The notes beneath the pieces were generated by a model. It was not told where the DNA came from. It did no database searches and worked only from the letters and a program-made list of their open reading frames with translations. A program made the translations under genes and the position numbers. Source: Cryobacterium arcticum (GTDB lineage Bacteria; Actinomycetota; Actinomycetes; Actinomycetales; Microbacteriaceae). From it: a DNA stretch of 64,000 bases. The stretch is from NCBI RefSeq assembly GCF_003185895.1, contig NZ_QHLY01000012.1, forward strand, positions 1,988,917 through 2,052,916. Reading direction: 5' to 3'. Below are positions 30,877 through 38,350 of the stretch, in pieces; position 1 is the stretch's first letter; each line of letters opens with the position of its first letter.

Positions 30877-31323
30877 TCAGCGGCGGCGGTCGTCCGCGGT
30901 GGGGCGGCGCATCTGCGCGCGGATGAGCTCGAAGTCGTGCCGGCTGATCTCCAGCAGGCCGCGGCGCAGCTGCAGACCCCAGTTGGGGTCGTTGCGGGTG
31001 AGGTCGAGCACCTTGAGCAGCGGCCGGATCGACGCCGGCTCGGCATCCGGGTCGTAGTCGACCCGCCGCCGCCACGGCCGATACTCGCTGCCGGAGACCC
31101 CCACCTGCACCACCGCATTGTCACTGACGAAGCCGATCGCGGTGAACTGGCGCAGGCGATCGCCCTCGAACTCGGTCTTGGGCGAGTAGTAGACCAGCCC
31201 GTCGGATTCGTTCATGCGCTCGAGAATCTCGCGGGAGGAGTGGTTCATCTGGGCGAGGCCCATAGAGACGCTGCGGAGCACATACTCCTGCTGCACCACG
31301 CCAAGCCAATACCGAATCGCCAC
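30877..31323 (-). CDS. EVE domain protein (UPF0310)
   Basis: The 148-residue product opens AIRYWLGVVQQEYVLRSV and shows the EVE/PUA-like pattern: MNESDGLVYYSPKTEFEGD, LRQFTAIGFV, YRPWRRRVDY, IRPLLKVLDLTR, WGLQLRRGLLEI. EVE domains bind modified bases in DNA or RNA, including methylated cytosine. In bacteria many accompany restriction or RNA modification genes, but none is adjacent here. The start is GTG, 42 bp from the divergent gene at 31366. Confidence 0.85.
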   Translation of the reverse strand: MAIRYWLGVVQQEYVLRSVSMGLAQMNHSSREILERMNESDGLVYYSPKTEFEGDRLRQFTAIGFVSDNAVVQVGVSGSEYRPWRRRVDYDPDAEPASIRPLLKVLDLTRNDPNWGLQLRRGLLEISRHDFELIRAQMRRPTADDRRR

Positions 31324-31365
31324 GCTCTAGTTGTAGTGCATGCCTCCCCCATCCAGACTGGGGGC

Positions 31366-31917
31366 ATGCGCGTACTCCTCAAAGAGATTCTCGACTGCAC
31401 CCCGGATGCCGCCTGGCGGGCACTGGCCAGCCCCACCGTGTTCCGCGAGGTGAGCGGCCCGCTGATGGGCGTGCGGTCACTCGAAGCCGGCGGGTTCCCC
31501 ACCCGCTGGGAACCGGGTGAGCATCCTGTCGCGATGAGCGGGCTGGGCGTGGTGCCGCTGGGCGAACAGATGATCCGGCTGAAAATGCACACCACTCGGA
31601 GCGGCGTGCGCATCGTGCGCGACACCGGCAACGGGGTCTCCGGCCTGATGAACACCATTACCCACTGGGACCACAGCATGGCCATCGCCCCCGACCCGGC
31701 CGGCACCGGCAAGACCCTCTACCGCGATCAGCTGGTCTTCTCGGCCGGCCCGGCGACCCTGGCCGTGTGGCCGGGCCTGTGGGCATTCTGGCAACTCCGG
31801 ATGCTGCGACTCAAGGCCCTCGCCCCCAACTGGCGCTACGACCTGGGCGCCGACGACCCCGCGTTCGTCGCGGCTGGCGCGGCCGAAGGGCCTGAGGGAG
31901 ACAACGGGATAGCCTGA
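31366..31917 (+). CDS. SRPBCC-like lipid/ligand-binding fold protein
   Basis: The 183-residue product opens RVLLKEILDCTPDAAWRAL, the usual SRPBCC start in which a strand is followed by the helix that closes the cavity. A beta-rich middle and a long C-terminal helix (WAFWQLRMLRLKALAPNW) follow. Such proteins bind hydrophobic ligands or act as cyclases, but nothing specifies the ligand. The ATG is preceded by GGGG. The next gene begins 4 bp after its stop, so the two form an operon. Confidence 0.65.
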   Translation: MRVLLKEILDCTPDAAWRALASPTVFREVSGPLMGVRSLEAGGFPTRWEPGEHPVAMSGLGVVPLGEQMIRLKMHTTRSGVRIVRDTGNGVSGLMNTITHWDHSMAIAPDPAGTGKTLYRDQLVFSAGPATLAVWPGLWAFWQLRMLRLKALAPNWRYDLGADDPAFVAAGAAEGPEGDNGIA

Positions 31918-31920
31918 AGC

Positions 31921-32556
31921 ATGAGCACAAGCATCGGAGCCCTGCAGATCGCCGACTGGCGCCGACGTGTGTTCGGGCTCTACGGCGGCGTGCGTCAACT
32001 CAGTGTGCGCAACCCCGCCGCCGGCCACGAACTGTGGCGCTCCGGGCGCGACGAACTCTTCGCCGGCCACTCTGCCTCTCCCCTGCTGCCGGATGACCGG
32101 GCCGCGTTCACCGGGCTCACCATCGCCGCGTACGACCCTGACTGGCGCTTCGAGGTGGAGGTGCACCGCACCCCCGAGCCGCACCGCATCCAGGTGGAGA
32201 CCGGTACCGACGGCACGGTGCCGTTCGACCTGATCGGCTCGGTACGGCTGCCGTACATCGGCTCGCTCGACGTCTGGCGGCTCGCCAGTTATGCCGGCGG
32301 CCTGTTCCTGCCGATCAAGGACGCCCTGGCCGGCAAGCCCGGCGGCACCTACGGTGGCGGCCGCTACCTGCTCGACACCGTCAAGGGCGCAGACCTGGGC
32401 CCCGGCGTCGGCGACGACAGCCTGATCCTCGACTTCAACTTCGCCTACAACCCGTCGTGCGCGTACGACCCGATGTGGGCATGCCCGCTGCCGCAGGCCG
32501 GCAACATCATCCAGACCGCAGTGCCCGTAGGCGAGCTCTACACCCCCAGGGACTAA
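31921..32556 (+). CDS. DUF1684 domain protein
   Basis: The 211-residue product has the DUF1684 pattern: WRRRVFGLYGGVR, LWRSGRDELFAGHSASPL, AYDPDWRFEVEV, then FLPIKDALAGKPGGTYGGGRYLLDTVKG and the hallmark end LDFNFAYNPSCAYDPMWACPLPQAGN. Three cysteines fall in the conserved C-terminal block. The family is widespread and unassigned. It probably shares a transcript with the SRPBCC-like gene. Confidence 0.88.
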   Translation: MSTSIGALQIADWRRRVFGLYGGVRQLSVRNPAAGHELWRSGRDELFAGHSASPLLPDDRAAFTGLTIAAYDPDWRFEVEVHRTPEPHRIQVETGTDGTVPFDLIGSVRLPYIGSLDVWRLASYAGGLFLPIKDALAGKPGGTYGGGRYLLDTVKGADLGPGVGDDSLILDFNFAYNPSCAYDPMWACPLPQAGNIIQTAVPVGELYTPRD

Positions 32557-32865
32557 AGAGCCCGATCAGACCCAAGTTTGAACCGGCACTCGGCGAGCTG
32601 CTTGACAGCATCCGCTAGAGTAGACCTACTTGTGAGTTCGTAGTTGCGCTCACTGCGTCGTAGAACGCCCTCTTCTTATCGATGGCCGCACACTGTACGA
32701 GTAAGACTCGTACGACCTGACAGCCCACTCGATTTCCGAATGAAACTTTCTTACGGCGAACGGATGTGCCCATCGGCACCTTCGCCATGTGAATCCTCCT
32801 GGCTCCGGCCGTCGCTCTCGCGACACCGGTTCGAGCGAGGAGACTGATGCCCGAAAGGCACCACT
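32557..32865 (+). promoter_or_regulatory. Structured leader upstream of the DEAD-box helicase
   Basis: This 309-bp gap contains a perfect -35-like TTGACA (32602-32607) with several imperfect -10 candidates. It also holds two exact hairpins: GTACGAG/CTCGTAC with a 5-nt loop (32695-32713) and GTCGC/GCGAC with a TCTC loop (32811-32824). AGGAG at 32838-32842 serves a short upstream ORF rather than the helicase. A long leader is typical of cold-inducible RNA helicase genes. The minus strand also carries a 57-codon ORF (32788-32615) behind a consensus AGGAGG. Confidence 0.55.
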
Positions 32866-32873
32866 TTGTCTGA
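32847..32873 (+). CDS. Possible 8-codon upstream ORF overlapping the helicase start
   Basis: GAGGAG-ACTG-ATG begins an ORF of eight codons (MPERHHFV), which ends at a TGA that overlaps the first codons of the helicase gene in another frame. Its ribosome binding site is stronger than that of the TTG helicase start, so it could couple or gate helicase translation. Too short to judge by codon use. Confidence 0.35.
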   Translation: MPERHHFV

Positions 32874-34404
32874 AACTTCCTTTGGCGCGCTTGGCGTGCC
32901 CGCTCCCCTCGTCGCCGTGCTCACCCAGCAGGGCATCGACAGCCCGTTCCCGATCCAGGTCGACACCCTGCCCGACACCCTCAAGGGCCGCGACGTTCTC
33001 GGCCGAGGCAAGACCGGCTCCGGCAAGACCCTCGCGTTCTCCATCCCGATGGCCGCGCGCCTCGGCGGCAAGCTCGCCGGCGGTAAGCGCCGCCCGGGTC
33101 GCCCGTTGGGCCTGATCCTCGCGCCGACCCGTGAACTGGCCACCCAGATCACCAACGCGCTCACCCCGTTCGCCGAGGCCTACAACCTGAACACCACCAC
33201 CATCTTCGGTGGCGTCTCACAGAACCGTCAGGTCGCCGCACTCAAGGCCGGCGTCGACATCGTCGTGGCCTGCCCCGGCCGCCTCGAGGACCTCATGAAG
33301 CAGGGCTTCGTCAACCTCGACTCCGTTGAGATCACCGTGCTCGACGAGGCCGACCACATGGCCGACCTGGGCTTCCTGCCCGTCGTCACGCGCATCCTCG
33401 ACAAGACCCCCTCCAGCGGCCAGCGGATGCTGTTCTCCGCCACGCTCGACAACGGCGTGGACAAGATCGTGCGCCGGTTCCTGCACAACGAGGTTCTGCA
33501 CTCGGTTGACGAGGCCACCAGCCATGTCTCCGCCATGACCCACCACGTGTTCGAGGTCGAAACCGCCGAGTCGAAGAAGGAGCTCATCGAGAAGCTCGCT
33601 TCGGGCACCGGTCGCCGCATCCTCTTCATGCGCACCAAGCACCACGCCAAGAAGCTGGCCAAGGCGCTCACCGACGCGGGCATCCCGTCCGTCGACCTGC
33701 ACGGCAACCTGTCCCAGGTGGCCCGTGACCGCAACCTCGCCGCGTTCAGCGCCGGCGACGTGAAGGTGCTTGTCGCCACCGACGTGGCCGCCCGTGGCGT
33801 GCACGTCGATGACATCGAACTCGTCATCCACGTGGACCCGCCCGCAGAGCACAAGGCCTACCTGCACCGCTCGGGCCGCACCGCCCGCGCCGGCAGCGCC
33901 GGTGACGTCGTCACCATCGTGCTGCCCGCGCAGAAGCGCGACACCGACCAGCTGCTGCGCAAGGCCGCCATCTCGGTGACCCCGCAGCGCGTGACCGCCA
34001 ACTCGCCCGCCGTCATCGCCCTCACCGGTGATGTCGCCGCGTACGTGAAGCCGGTTCCCCGCGTCGAGCAGCCGCACGGCCAGTCCCAGGGCGGCCGCTC
34101 GCAGGGCGCCAACGCCCAGCGCAAGCGCGTCAACCGTGACGACCGTGACAACGGCGGCCGCGGTTCGCGCGACTCCGGTGGCCGCGGCGGCCGCAGCGGC
34201 GATGCCGTTGCCGGTGGCGGCGCCCGTCACGACCGCGCCGAGCGTCCCGCGTCCTCCGGTCGCAGCCACGCTCCCCGCACGGGTGGCTCGGGCAACGGCG
34301 GCTCCGGTCGCTCCGGCGGCCTGCAGGTCGGCGGCCTGGTTCGCGGCTCCGGCTCCACCGGTGGCGGCGCTCGTCGCTCGTCGCCGCGTCGCGCGCAGGG
34401 CTAA
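32866..34404 (+). CDS. DEAD-box ATP-dependent RNA helicase
   Basis: The 512-residue product has all core motifs in order: FPIQ (Q motif), GKTGSGKT (48-55), PTRELA, PGR, DEAD in VLDEADHM, SAT in MLFSATL, and domain 2 with RRILFMRT, ATDVAARGVHV and HRSGRTARAG. The last 130 residues are a basic Gly/Arg/Ser-rich tail (RGG-like), typical of RhlE/CsdA-type helicases and able to bind RNA. It probably assists ribosome assembly or cold adaptation. The start is TTG; an in-frame TGA at 32845 rules out anything longer. Confidence 0.93.
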   Translation: MSETSFGALGVPAPLVAVLTQQGIDSPFPIQVDTLPDTLKGRDVLGRGKTGSGKTLAFSIPMAARLGGKLAGGKRRPGRPLGLILAPTRELATQITNALTPFAEAYNLNTTTIFGGVSQNRQVAALKAGVDIVVACPGRLEDLMKQGFVNLDSVEITVLDEADHMADLGFLPVVTRILDKTPSSGQRMLFSATLDNGVDKIVRRFLHNEVLHSVDEATSHVSAMTHHVFEVETAESKKELIEKLASGTGRRILFMRTKHHAKKLAKALTDAGIPSVDLHGNLSQVARDRNLAAFSAGDVKVLVATDVAARGVHVDDIELVIHVDPPAEHKAYLHRSGRTARAGSAGDVVTIVLPAQKRDTDQLLRKAAISVTPQRVTANSPAVIALTGDVAAYVKPVPRVEQPHGQSQGGRSQGANAQRKRVNRDDRDNGGRGSRDSGGRGGRSGDAVAGGGARHDRAERPASSGRSHAPRTGGSGNGGSGRSGGLQVGGLVRGSGSTGGGARRSSPRRAQG

Positions 34405-34445
34405 CCGGCCCGGAGCATCCGCTCTTCGCATCACCGCATGACCCG

Positions 34446-34477
34446 AACGGGCCGGCTCCTCACGGAGCCGGCCCGTT
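34446..34477 (+). terminator. Helicase gene terminator
   Basis: Perfect 14-bp arms (AACGGGCCGGCTCC and GGAGCCGGCCCGTT) enclose a TCAC loop and are followed by CTGTGTTG. This is a strong intrinsic-type hairpin 41 nt after the helicase stop. The remaining 175 bp before the next gene shows nothing clear. Confidence 0.85.
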
Positions 34478-34652
34478 CTGTGTTGCACCCACCGACAGCG
34501 TTCCGCGGGGTGGGCGCCGGTTCGCGGGTGGCGCGCCACGAGCGAATCGGCGCCGTGCCCGCGCATCCCGAATTGGTGACGATTCCCAGCGCCTGTGGCC
34601 CGGGGCGGGCGGGTGGTCAGGCGGGGTCGGCGGGCAGGTTTAGGCTCGAAGC

Positions 34653-35150
34653 ATGAACACCACCGCTGTTGTTCGGCCCGTCATCGATACGGATGCCGAT
34701 AGCCTCGGCCGCGTCCACGCGGCCTGCTGGCACGAGACCTATGACCACCTGCTGAGCAAGGCCGCGCTCGCCCAGCTACACCCGGAACGCTTCGCCGCGA
34801 TGTGGCGCCGGTTCACCGTGCAGGGCCCCGATTTTCGCCAGGTGGTGGCCGAGGTCGACGGTGAGATCGTCGGCTTCGCCGGCAGCGGCCCCGGCCGCGA
34901 CGAGGGCAAGCCCACCCCGCACCAGCTGTACTTCATCTACCTGCTCGACGCCTTCCACGGCACCGGCATCGGCCAGCAGCTCTTCGACGCTGTGGTCGAC
35001 CCTGGCCCCACCTACCTCTGGGTCGCCGCCGACAACCCCCGCGCGCACCGCTTCTACACCCGCAACGGCTACCTGCCCGACGGGGTGGAGAAGAACGAGG
35101 AGATCCTCGGCGAACCCGTGCACGAGGTGCGGCTGGTGCGCGAGCAGTAG
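34653..35150 (+). CDS. GNAT family N-acetyltransferase
   Basis: The 165-residue product has the GNAT fold: VVRPVIDTDADSLGRVHAACWHETY at the N-terminus, the beta-4 strand LYFIYLLDAFHGTGIGQQLFDAV with the acetyl-CoA pyrophosphate loop (GTGIGQ), and the end LWVAADNPRAHRFYTRNGYLPDG. The acceptor is unknown. Related proteins acetylate antibiotics, amino acids or protein N-termini. It lies 44 bp upstream of the nucleoside hydrolase gene on the same strand. Confidence 0.9.
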   Translation: MNTTAVVRPVIDTDADSLGRVHAACWHETYDHLLSKAALAQLHPERFAAMWRRFTVQGPDFRQVVAEVDGEIVGFAGSGPGRDEGKPTPHQLYFIYLLDAFHGTGIGQQLFDAVVDPGPTYLWVAADNPRAHRFYTRNGYLPDGVEKNEEILGEPVHEVRLVREQ

Positions 35151-35194
35151 AGTCGCAGGACTCGGGGCATCCGTCGGGCGAATAAGCTCGATGG

Positions 35195-36163
35195 ATGCCC
35201 ACGATTCCCGTCATCCTCGACGTCGACACCGGCGTTGATGACGCCCTCGCTCTCCTGTTCGCGATCGCCCACCCCGACATCGAGGTGCTCGGCGTCAGCT
35301 GCGTCGCCGGCAACGCCTCGCTCGAACGGGTGGTGGAGAACACCCTCCGCATCCTCGACGTGGCCGGCGCCCCCGACATCCCCGTGGCCGCAGGCGCCCG
35401 CCGGCCGCTGATCTCCCCGGCCCGCAGCGCGTCGCACGTGCACGGCGAGGGCGGTCTGGGCACCGTGCACCTGCCGCCGGGCGAGCGCGTGCCCGCGCAC
35501 GTCAACGCCGTTGAACTGATGCGTCAGCTCATCACCGACAGCCCGCGCCCGGTCACCCTGGTGGCCCTGGCGCCGCAGACCAACCTCGCGCTGCTGCTGC
35601 GCCAGTACCCCGACCTGGCCGAGAACATCGAACGCATCGTCTTCATGGGCGGCTCCGCCGGCACCGGCAACGCCACCGCGGTGGCCGAGTTCAATGTCTG
35701 GCACGACCCCGAGGCCGCGGCAATCGTGCTGGACGCCGGCATCCCCACCTTCATGTACGGCCTGGATGTCTTCACCCAGGTGAGCGTGGACCGTGAGGTG
35801 GCCGCCGCGCTCGAAACCGGCGACTCGGCGCACGGCCGGGTGGTGGGCGCACTGCTGGCCAACCGGGTGGCCCGCGGCGAGAACAGCGTGGCCGAGTACA
35901 CCGGACTGATCGGTGACGCCGGGGCACTCTGCGCGTTGGTGGATCCGGACGCCCTGACCACCCGGCTGCTGCCGGTGCGGGTGGAGCTCACCGGCTATGG
36001 CCGCGGCCAGACCATCGTGGACCGTCGCCGGGGCATGGGCGAGGACACCCTGCACGGCAGCGCGGGCAGCTGGGAGATCGTGGAGGTCGCCCTCGACGTG
36101 GACGCACCCCGCTACGCGCGGCTCTTCCTCGACACCCTGGGCCTCTCCCAGTCCGCGAGCTGA
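35195..36163 (+). CDS. Inosine-uridine-type nucleoside hydrolase
   Basis: The 322-residue product cleaves the N-glycosidic bond of ribonucleosides to give base and ribose. The diagnostic calcium-binding motif DVDTGVDDALALL is at residues 9-21. Further family marks are the VAGNASLERVVENT segment, IVFMGGSAGTGNATAVAEFNVWHDPEAA, and a late catalytic region containing DAGALCAL. It serves nucleoside salvage in the cytoplasm. Base preference cannot be told. Its stop codon lies inside the left arm of a family 2 hairpin element, so the element supplies the last codons. Confidence 0.92.
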   Translation: MPTIPVILDVDTGVDDALALLFAIAHPDIEVLGVSCVAGNASLERVVENTLRILDVAGAPDIPVAAGARRPLISPARSASHVHGEGGLGTVHLPPGERVPAHVNAVELMRQLITDSPRPVTLVALAPQTNLALLLRQYPDLAENIERIVFMGGSAGTGNATAVAEFNVWHDPEAAAIVLDAGIPTFMYGLDVFTQVSVDREVAAALETGDSAHGRVVGALLANRVARGENSVAEYTGLIGDAGALCALVDPDALTTRLLPVRVELTGYGRGQTIVDRRRGMGEDTLHGSAGSWEIVEVALDVDAPRYARLFLDTLGLSQSAS

Positions 36164-36215
36164 GAGAAAAGCACCCAAAACGCGCGCGCGGTGGGGCTTA
36201 GCTCACAGCTCGCGG
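36153..36215. repeat. Hairpin element, family 2, copy 1
   Basis: Arms CCGCGAGCTG (36153-36162) and CAGCTCGCGG (36206-36215) are perfect. Inner AAGCACC pairs imperfectly with GGGGCTT around a CG-rich loop. It lies between convergent genes and overlaps the nucleoside hydrolase stop codon. Its closest relative is the element at 36883-36944, and the two flank the NUDIX gene. Confidence 0.8.
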
Positions 36216-36229
36216 CCCGAGAGGGCGGG

Positions 36230-36817
36230 TCAGCGCAGGGCGCCGACCGAGGCCAGAGCCATGCGCAGCAGGCCGCCACGGCCGCCTTCCATCTCGGCCG
36301 AGACGGCGTCGGTGGCGGCTTCCTCCGGGGTCATCCAGGTGAGCTCGAGGGCATCCTGGCGGGGGTCGCAGGTGCCGGTGACGGGCACGACGTAGGCGAG
36401 CGAGACGGCGTGCTGGCGGTCATCCGTGAAGGCGGTGATGCCCGGCATCGGGAAATACTCGGCGACCGAGTACGGCACCGGGCTCGGCGGCAGCTGCGGG
36501 AACGCCATCGGGCCGAGGTCTTTCTCGAGGTGCCGGAACAGCGCATCGCGCAGGGTCTCGCCGTAGAGCACCCGGCCGGAGACCAGCGTGCGGGTCATCT
36601 TGCCCTCTGGCGTGGCGCGCAGCAGCACACCCACCTCGACGACCTGGCCGAGGCCGTCGACCCGCACCGGCACGGCTTCGACGTAGAGCAGCGGCAGGCG
36701 CTGGCGAATCTCGGCGAGCTCGACATCGGTCAGCCAGCCCGGATTCGTGTTGGGCGGCGGCGCGTCATCTCCGCCAGGAGTCCAGTCCGGATCGGGGTCA
36801 GGGGTGCGCACGGTCAT
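36230..36817 (-). CDS. NUDIX family protein of the DUF4916 type
   Basis: The 195-residue product has an acidic Pro-rich N-terminus and then a NUDIX-like domain: LLYVEAVPVRVDGLGQVVEVGVLLRA, RTLVSGRVLYGETLRDALFRHLEKDLG (in the place of the Nudix box), AVSLAYVVPVTG and LTWMTPEEA. The Nudix box is degenerate: the REUXEE signature is replaced by GETLRDALFRHLEKD, as is usual in the DUF4916 subgroup, so hydrolase activity is uncertain. It is flanked on both sides by family 2 hairpin elements. Confidence 0.82.
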   Translation of the reverse strand: MTVRTPDPDPDWTPGGDDAPPPNTNPGWLTDVELAEIRQRLPLLYVEAVPVRVDGLGQVVEVGVLLRATPEGKMTRTLVSGRVLYGETLRDALFRHLEKDLGPMAFPQLPPSPVPYSVAEYFPMPGITAFTDDRQHAVSLAYVVPVTGTCDPRQDALELTWMTPEEAATDAVSAEMEGGRGGLLRMALASVGALR

Positions 36818-36882
36818 AGTTCATTCTGTCCCACGTGGGCGACGGATGCAGCACCGGCGGCCGCGAGTCCGCCGCCGGCCGC

Positions 36883-36944
36883 CCGCGAGCTGTGAGGCAA
36901 GCACCGTCCCGGGCGCATTTTTGGTGCTTAGGTCACGGCTCGCG
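36883..36944. repeat. Hairpin element, family 2, copy 2
   Basis: CGCGAGCTGTGA and TCACGGCTCGCG (one mismatch), plus perfect inner arms AAGCACC and GGTGCTT, enclose a 17-nt loop with five T. The left arm differs from the copy at 36153 by only a few bases. It lies in the 190-bp gap between divergent genes (NUDIX and the hydrolase at 37008). Confidence 0.8.
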
Positions 36945-37007
36945 AACCGGGGGCGGTGGCGGAGTGGAAGGATTGACGCAGTACCGACACCAGGAGGACC
37001 GTCACCG

Positions 37008-37667
37008 ATGGACCAGCGCATCAGCCCCGAACCGATCGACCCGGCCGCCGTACTCTGGTCGGCCGCCGCCCACGATCGGGTGGACCGCCCGCTGCTGCTG
37101 ATCCTGCACGGCTATGGCTCGCACGAGGGCGACCTGTTCTCGCTCGCTCCGCACCTGCCGTTGCAGCCGACCATCGCGGCCCTGCGCGCCCCGCTGCCGG
37201 CCGGTCAGGGCTGGTCCTGGTTCCCCATCGATGTGCCCGGCGACCCGGTGGGTGACGCCCTCGACGCCGCCGCGCTCGGAATCCTGGCCTGGCTGGATGC
37301 CCTGCCGGAGCAGCCGACGTCGATCGGGCTGCTCGGCTTCTCCCAAGGCGGGGCGATGACCCTGCAGTTGATGCGGCACGCGCCGGAGCGATTCGCCTTC
37401 GCGGTGCAACTGTCGGGATTCATCGCCAGCGCGACGCATCCCGGTGACGAACGCCTGGGCGAGCTGAAGCCGCCGGTGTTCTGGGGCCGGGGCACCCTCG
37501 ACCCGGTGATCCCCGAGGCCGCGGTCGCCCGCACCCAGGAGTGGCTGCCGGAGCACTCCACCCTCACCGAGCGCATCTACGAGGGGATGGGACACTCGAT
37601 CTCGCAGGCCGAGCTGGCCGAGATCGTCACGTTCCTGCGCGAGCAGTATCCGGCGCCGACGGCCTGA
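37008..37667 (+). CDS. Alpha/beta hydrolase, carboxylesterase/phospholipase type
   Basis: The 219-residue product has a carboxylesterase-2 type hydrolase fold: oxyanion region LLLILHGYGSHEGD, nucleophile elbow GLLGFSQGGAMTL (Ser in GFSQG), acid residue in GRGTLDPVIPEA and catalytic His in GMGHSISQ. The catalytic triad is thus complete. The family hydrolyses short esters or lysophospholipids in the cytoplasm. AGGAGG lies 10 bases before the ATG. It is a single gene, followed by a family 1 hairpin. Confidence 0.9.
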   Translation: MDQRISPEPIDPAAVLWSAAAHDRVDRPLLLILHGYGSHEGDLFSLAPHLPLQPTIAALRAPLPAGQGWSWFPIDVPGDPVGDALDAAALGILAWLDALPEQPTSIGLLGFSQGGAMTLQLMRHAPERFAFAVQLSGFIASATHPGDERLGELKPPVFWGRGTLDPVIPEAAVARTQEWLPEHSTLTERIYEGMGHSISQAELAEIVTFLREQYPAPTA

Positions 37668-37684
37668 GCCCGGCGCATCCGGTG

Positions 37685-37754
37685 CCGACTTGCCCGTTAA
37701 CGGACGAATTGCCCCGTCCCAACGGAGCAACTGGTCCGGGGCGGGGCAACTCGG
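37685..37754. repeat. Hairpin element, family 1
   Basis: Outer arms CCGACTTGCCC and GGGCAACTCGG, then inner CGGAC and GTCCG, form a 70-nt hairpin between convergent genes, starting 17 nt after the hydrolase stop. Part of the sequence (CGGACGAATTGCCCCG) also resembles the 29419 and 39154 copies in the same register. Confidence 0.75.
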
Positions 37755-37769
37755 CGAAAACCGAACGGT

Positions 37770-38210
37770 CTAGAGCAGCTTGCGGCCGGCCTCTTCGTTC
37801 TGGGCGATCTGACGCTCGATGTGCGCCTTCTTGCGGGCCTTCTCGGCGTCGCGGTCCTTCACGCGGATCTGCTCCTCGCGCACCTCGAACTGGGTGGCCC
37901 GCTCGGTGACGAGCCACGCCGGCGGCTGCTGCAGCAGCGCCTGGATCTCGGCGGAGGTGAGGGGTTCGGTGACGGCGCCGCGCACCAGCCCGGAGATCGA
38001 GACGCCGAGCTTGGCGGCAACGACCTGCTTGGGGTGCGGTCCGTTGGCGCGCAGCTCGACGAGCCACTCCGGCGGGTTCGCGTCCAGGGCGGCCAACTCG
38101 GTGCGCGACACCGGGCTGGACTGGAACTCCTCGGGTGCTGCTTCGAGCAGAATCCCGAGCTTCTGGGCAGCCGTGGCCGGCTTCATGGTCTGGGTCTTCT
38201 TCTCGCTCAT
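37770..38210 (-). CDS. DUF5997 family protein
   Basis: The 146-residue product is DUF5997-like: MKPATAAQKLGILLEAAPEEFQ, LAALDANPPEWLVELRANGPHPKQVVAAKLGVSISGL, then LTSAEIQALLQQPPAWL and a charged C-terminal helix. The KQVVAAKLGVSISGLVRG stretch looks like a helix-turn-helix, so DNA binding is possible though not established for the family. It is divergent from the LysR-effector gene with 140 bp between. I recall this pairing as common in actinobacteria and suspect a two-part regulator. Confidence 0.8.
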   Translation of the reverse strand: MSEKKTQTMKPATAAQKLGILLEAAPEEFQSSPVSRTELAALDANPPEWLVELRANGPHPKQVVAAKLGVSISGLVRGAVTEPLTSAEIQALLQQPPAWLVTERATQFEVREEQIRVKDRDAEKARKKAHIERQIAQNEEAGRKLL

Positions 38211-38350
38211 ACTTCCAGCGTATAGCCTGAGAGCACTATGGTTTCGGTGCCGTGCGCCCTGACGCCGCCGAAACGGCCCGACGCACGCACCTTGCACGCA
38301 GCCGCGCGGCCTTCACCACACACTGACACACGCACAACGAGAGGATGCCG

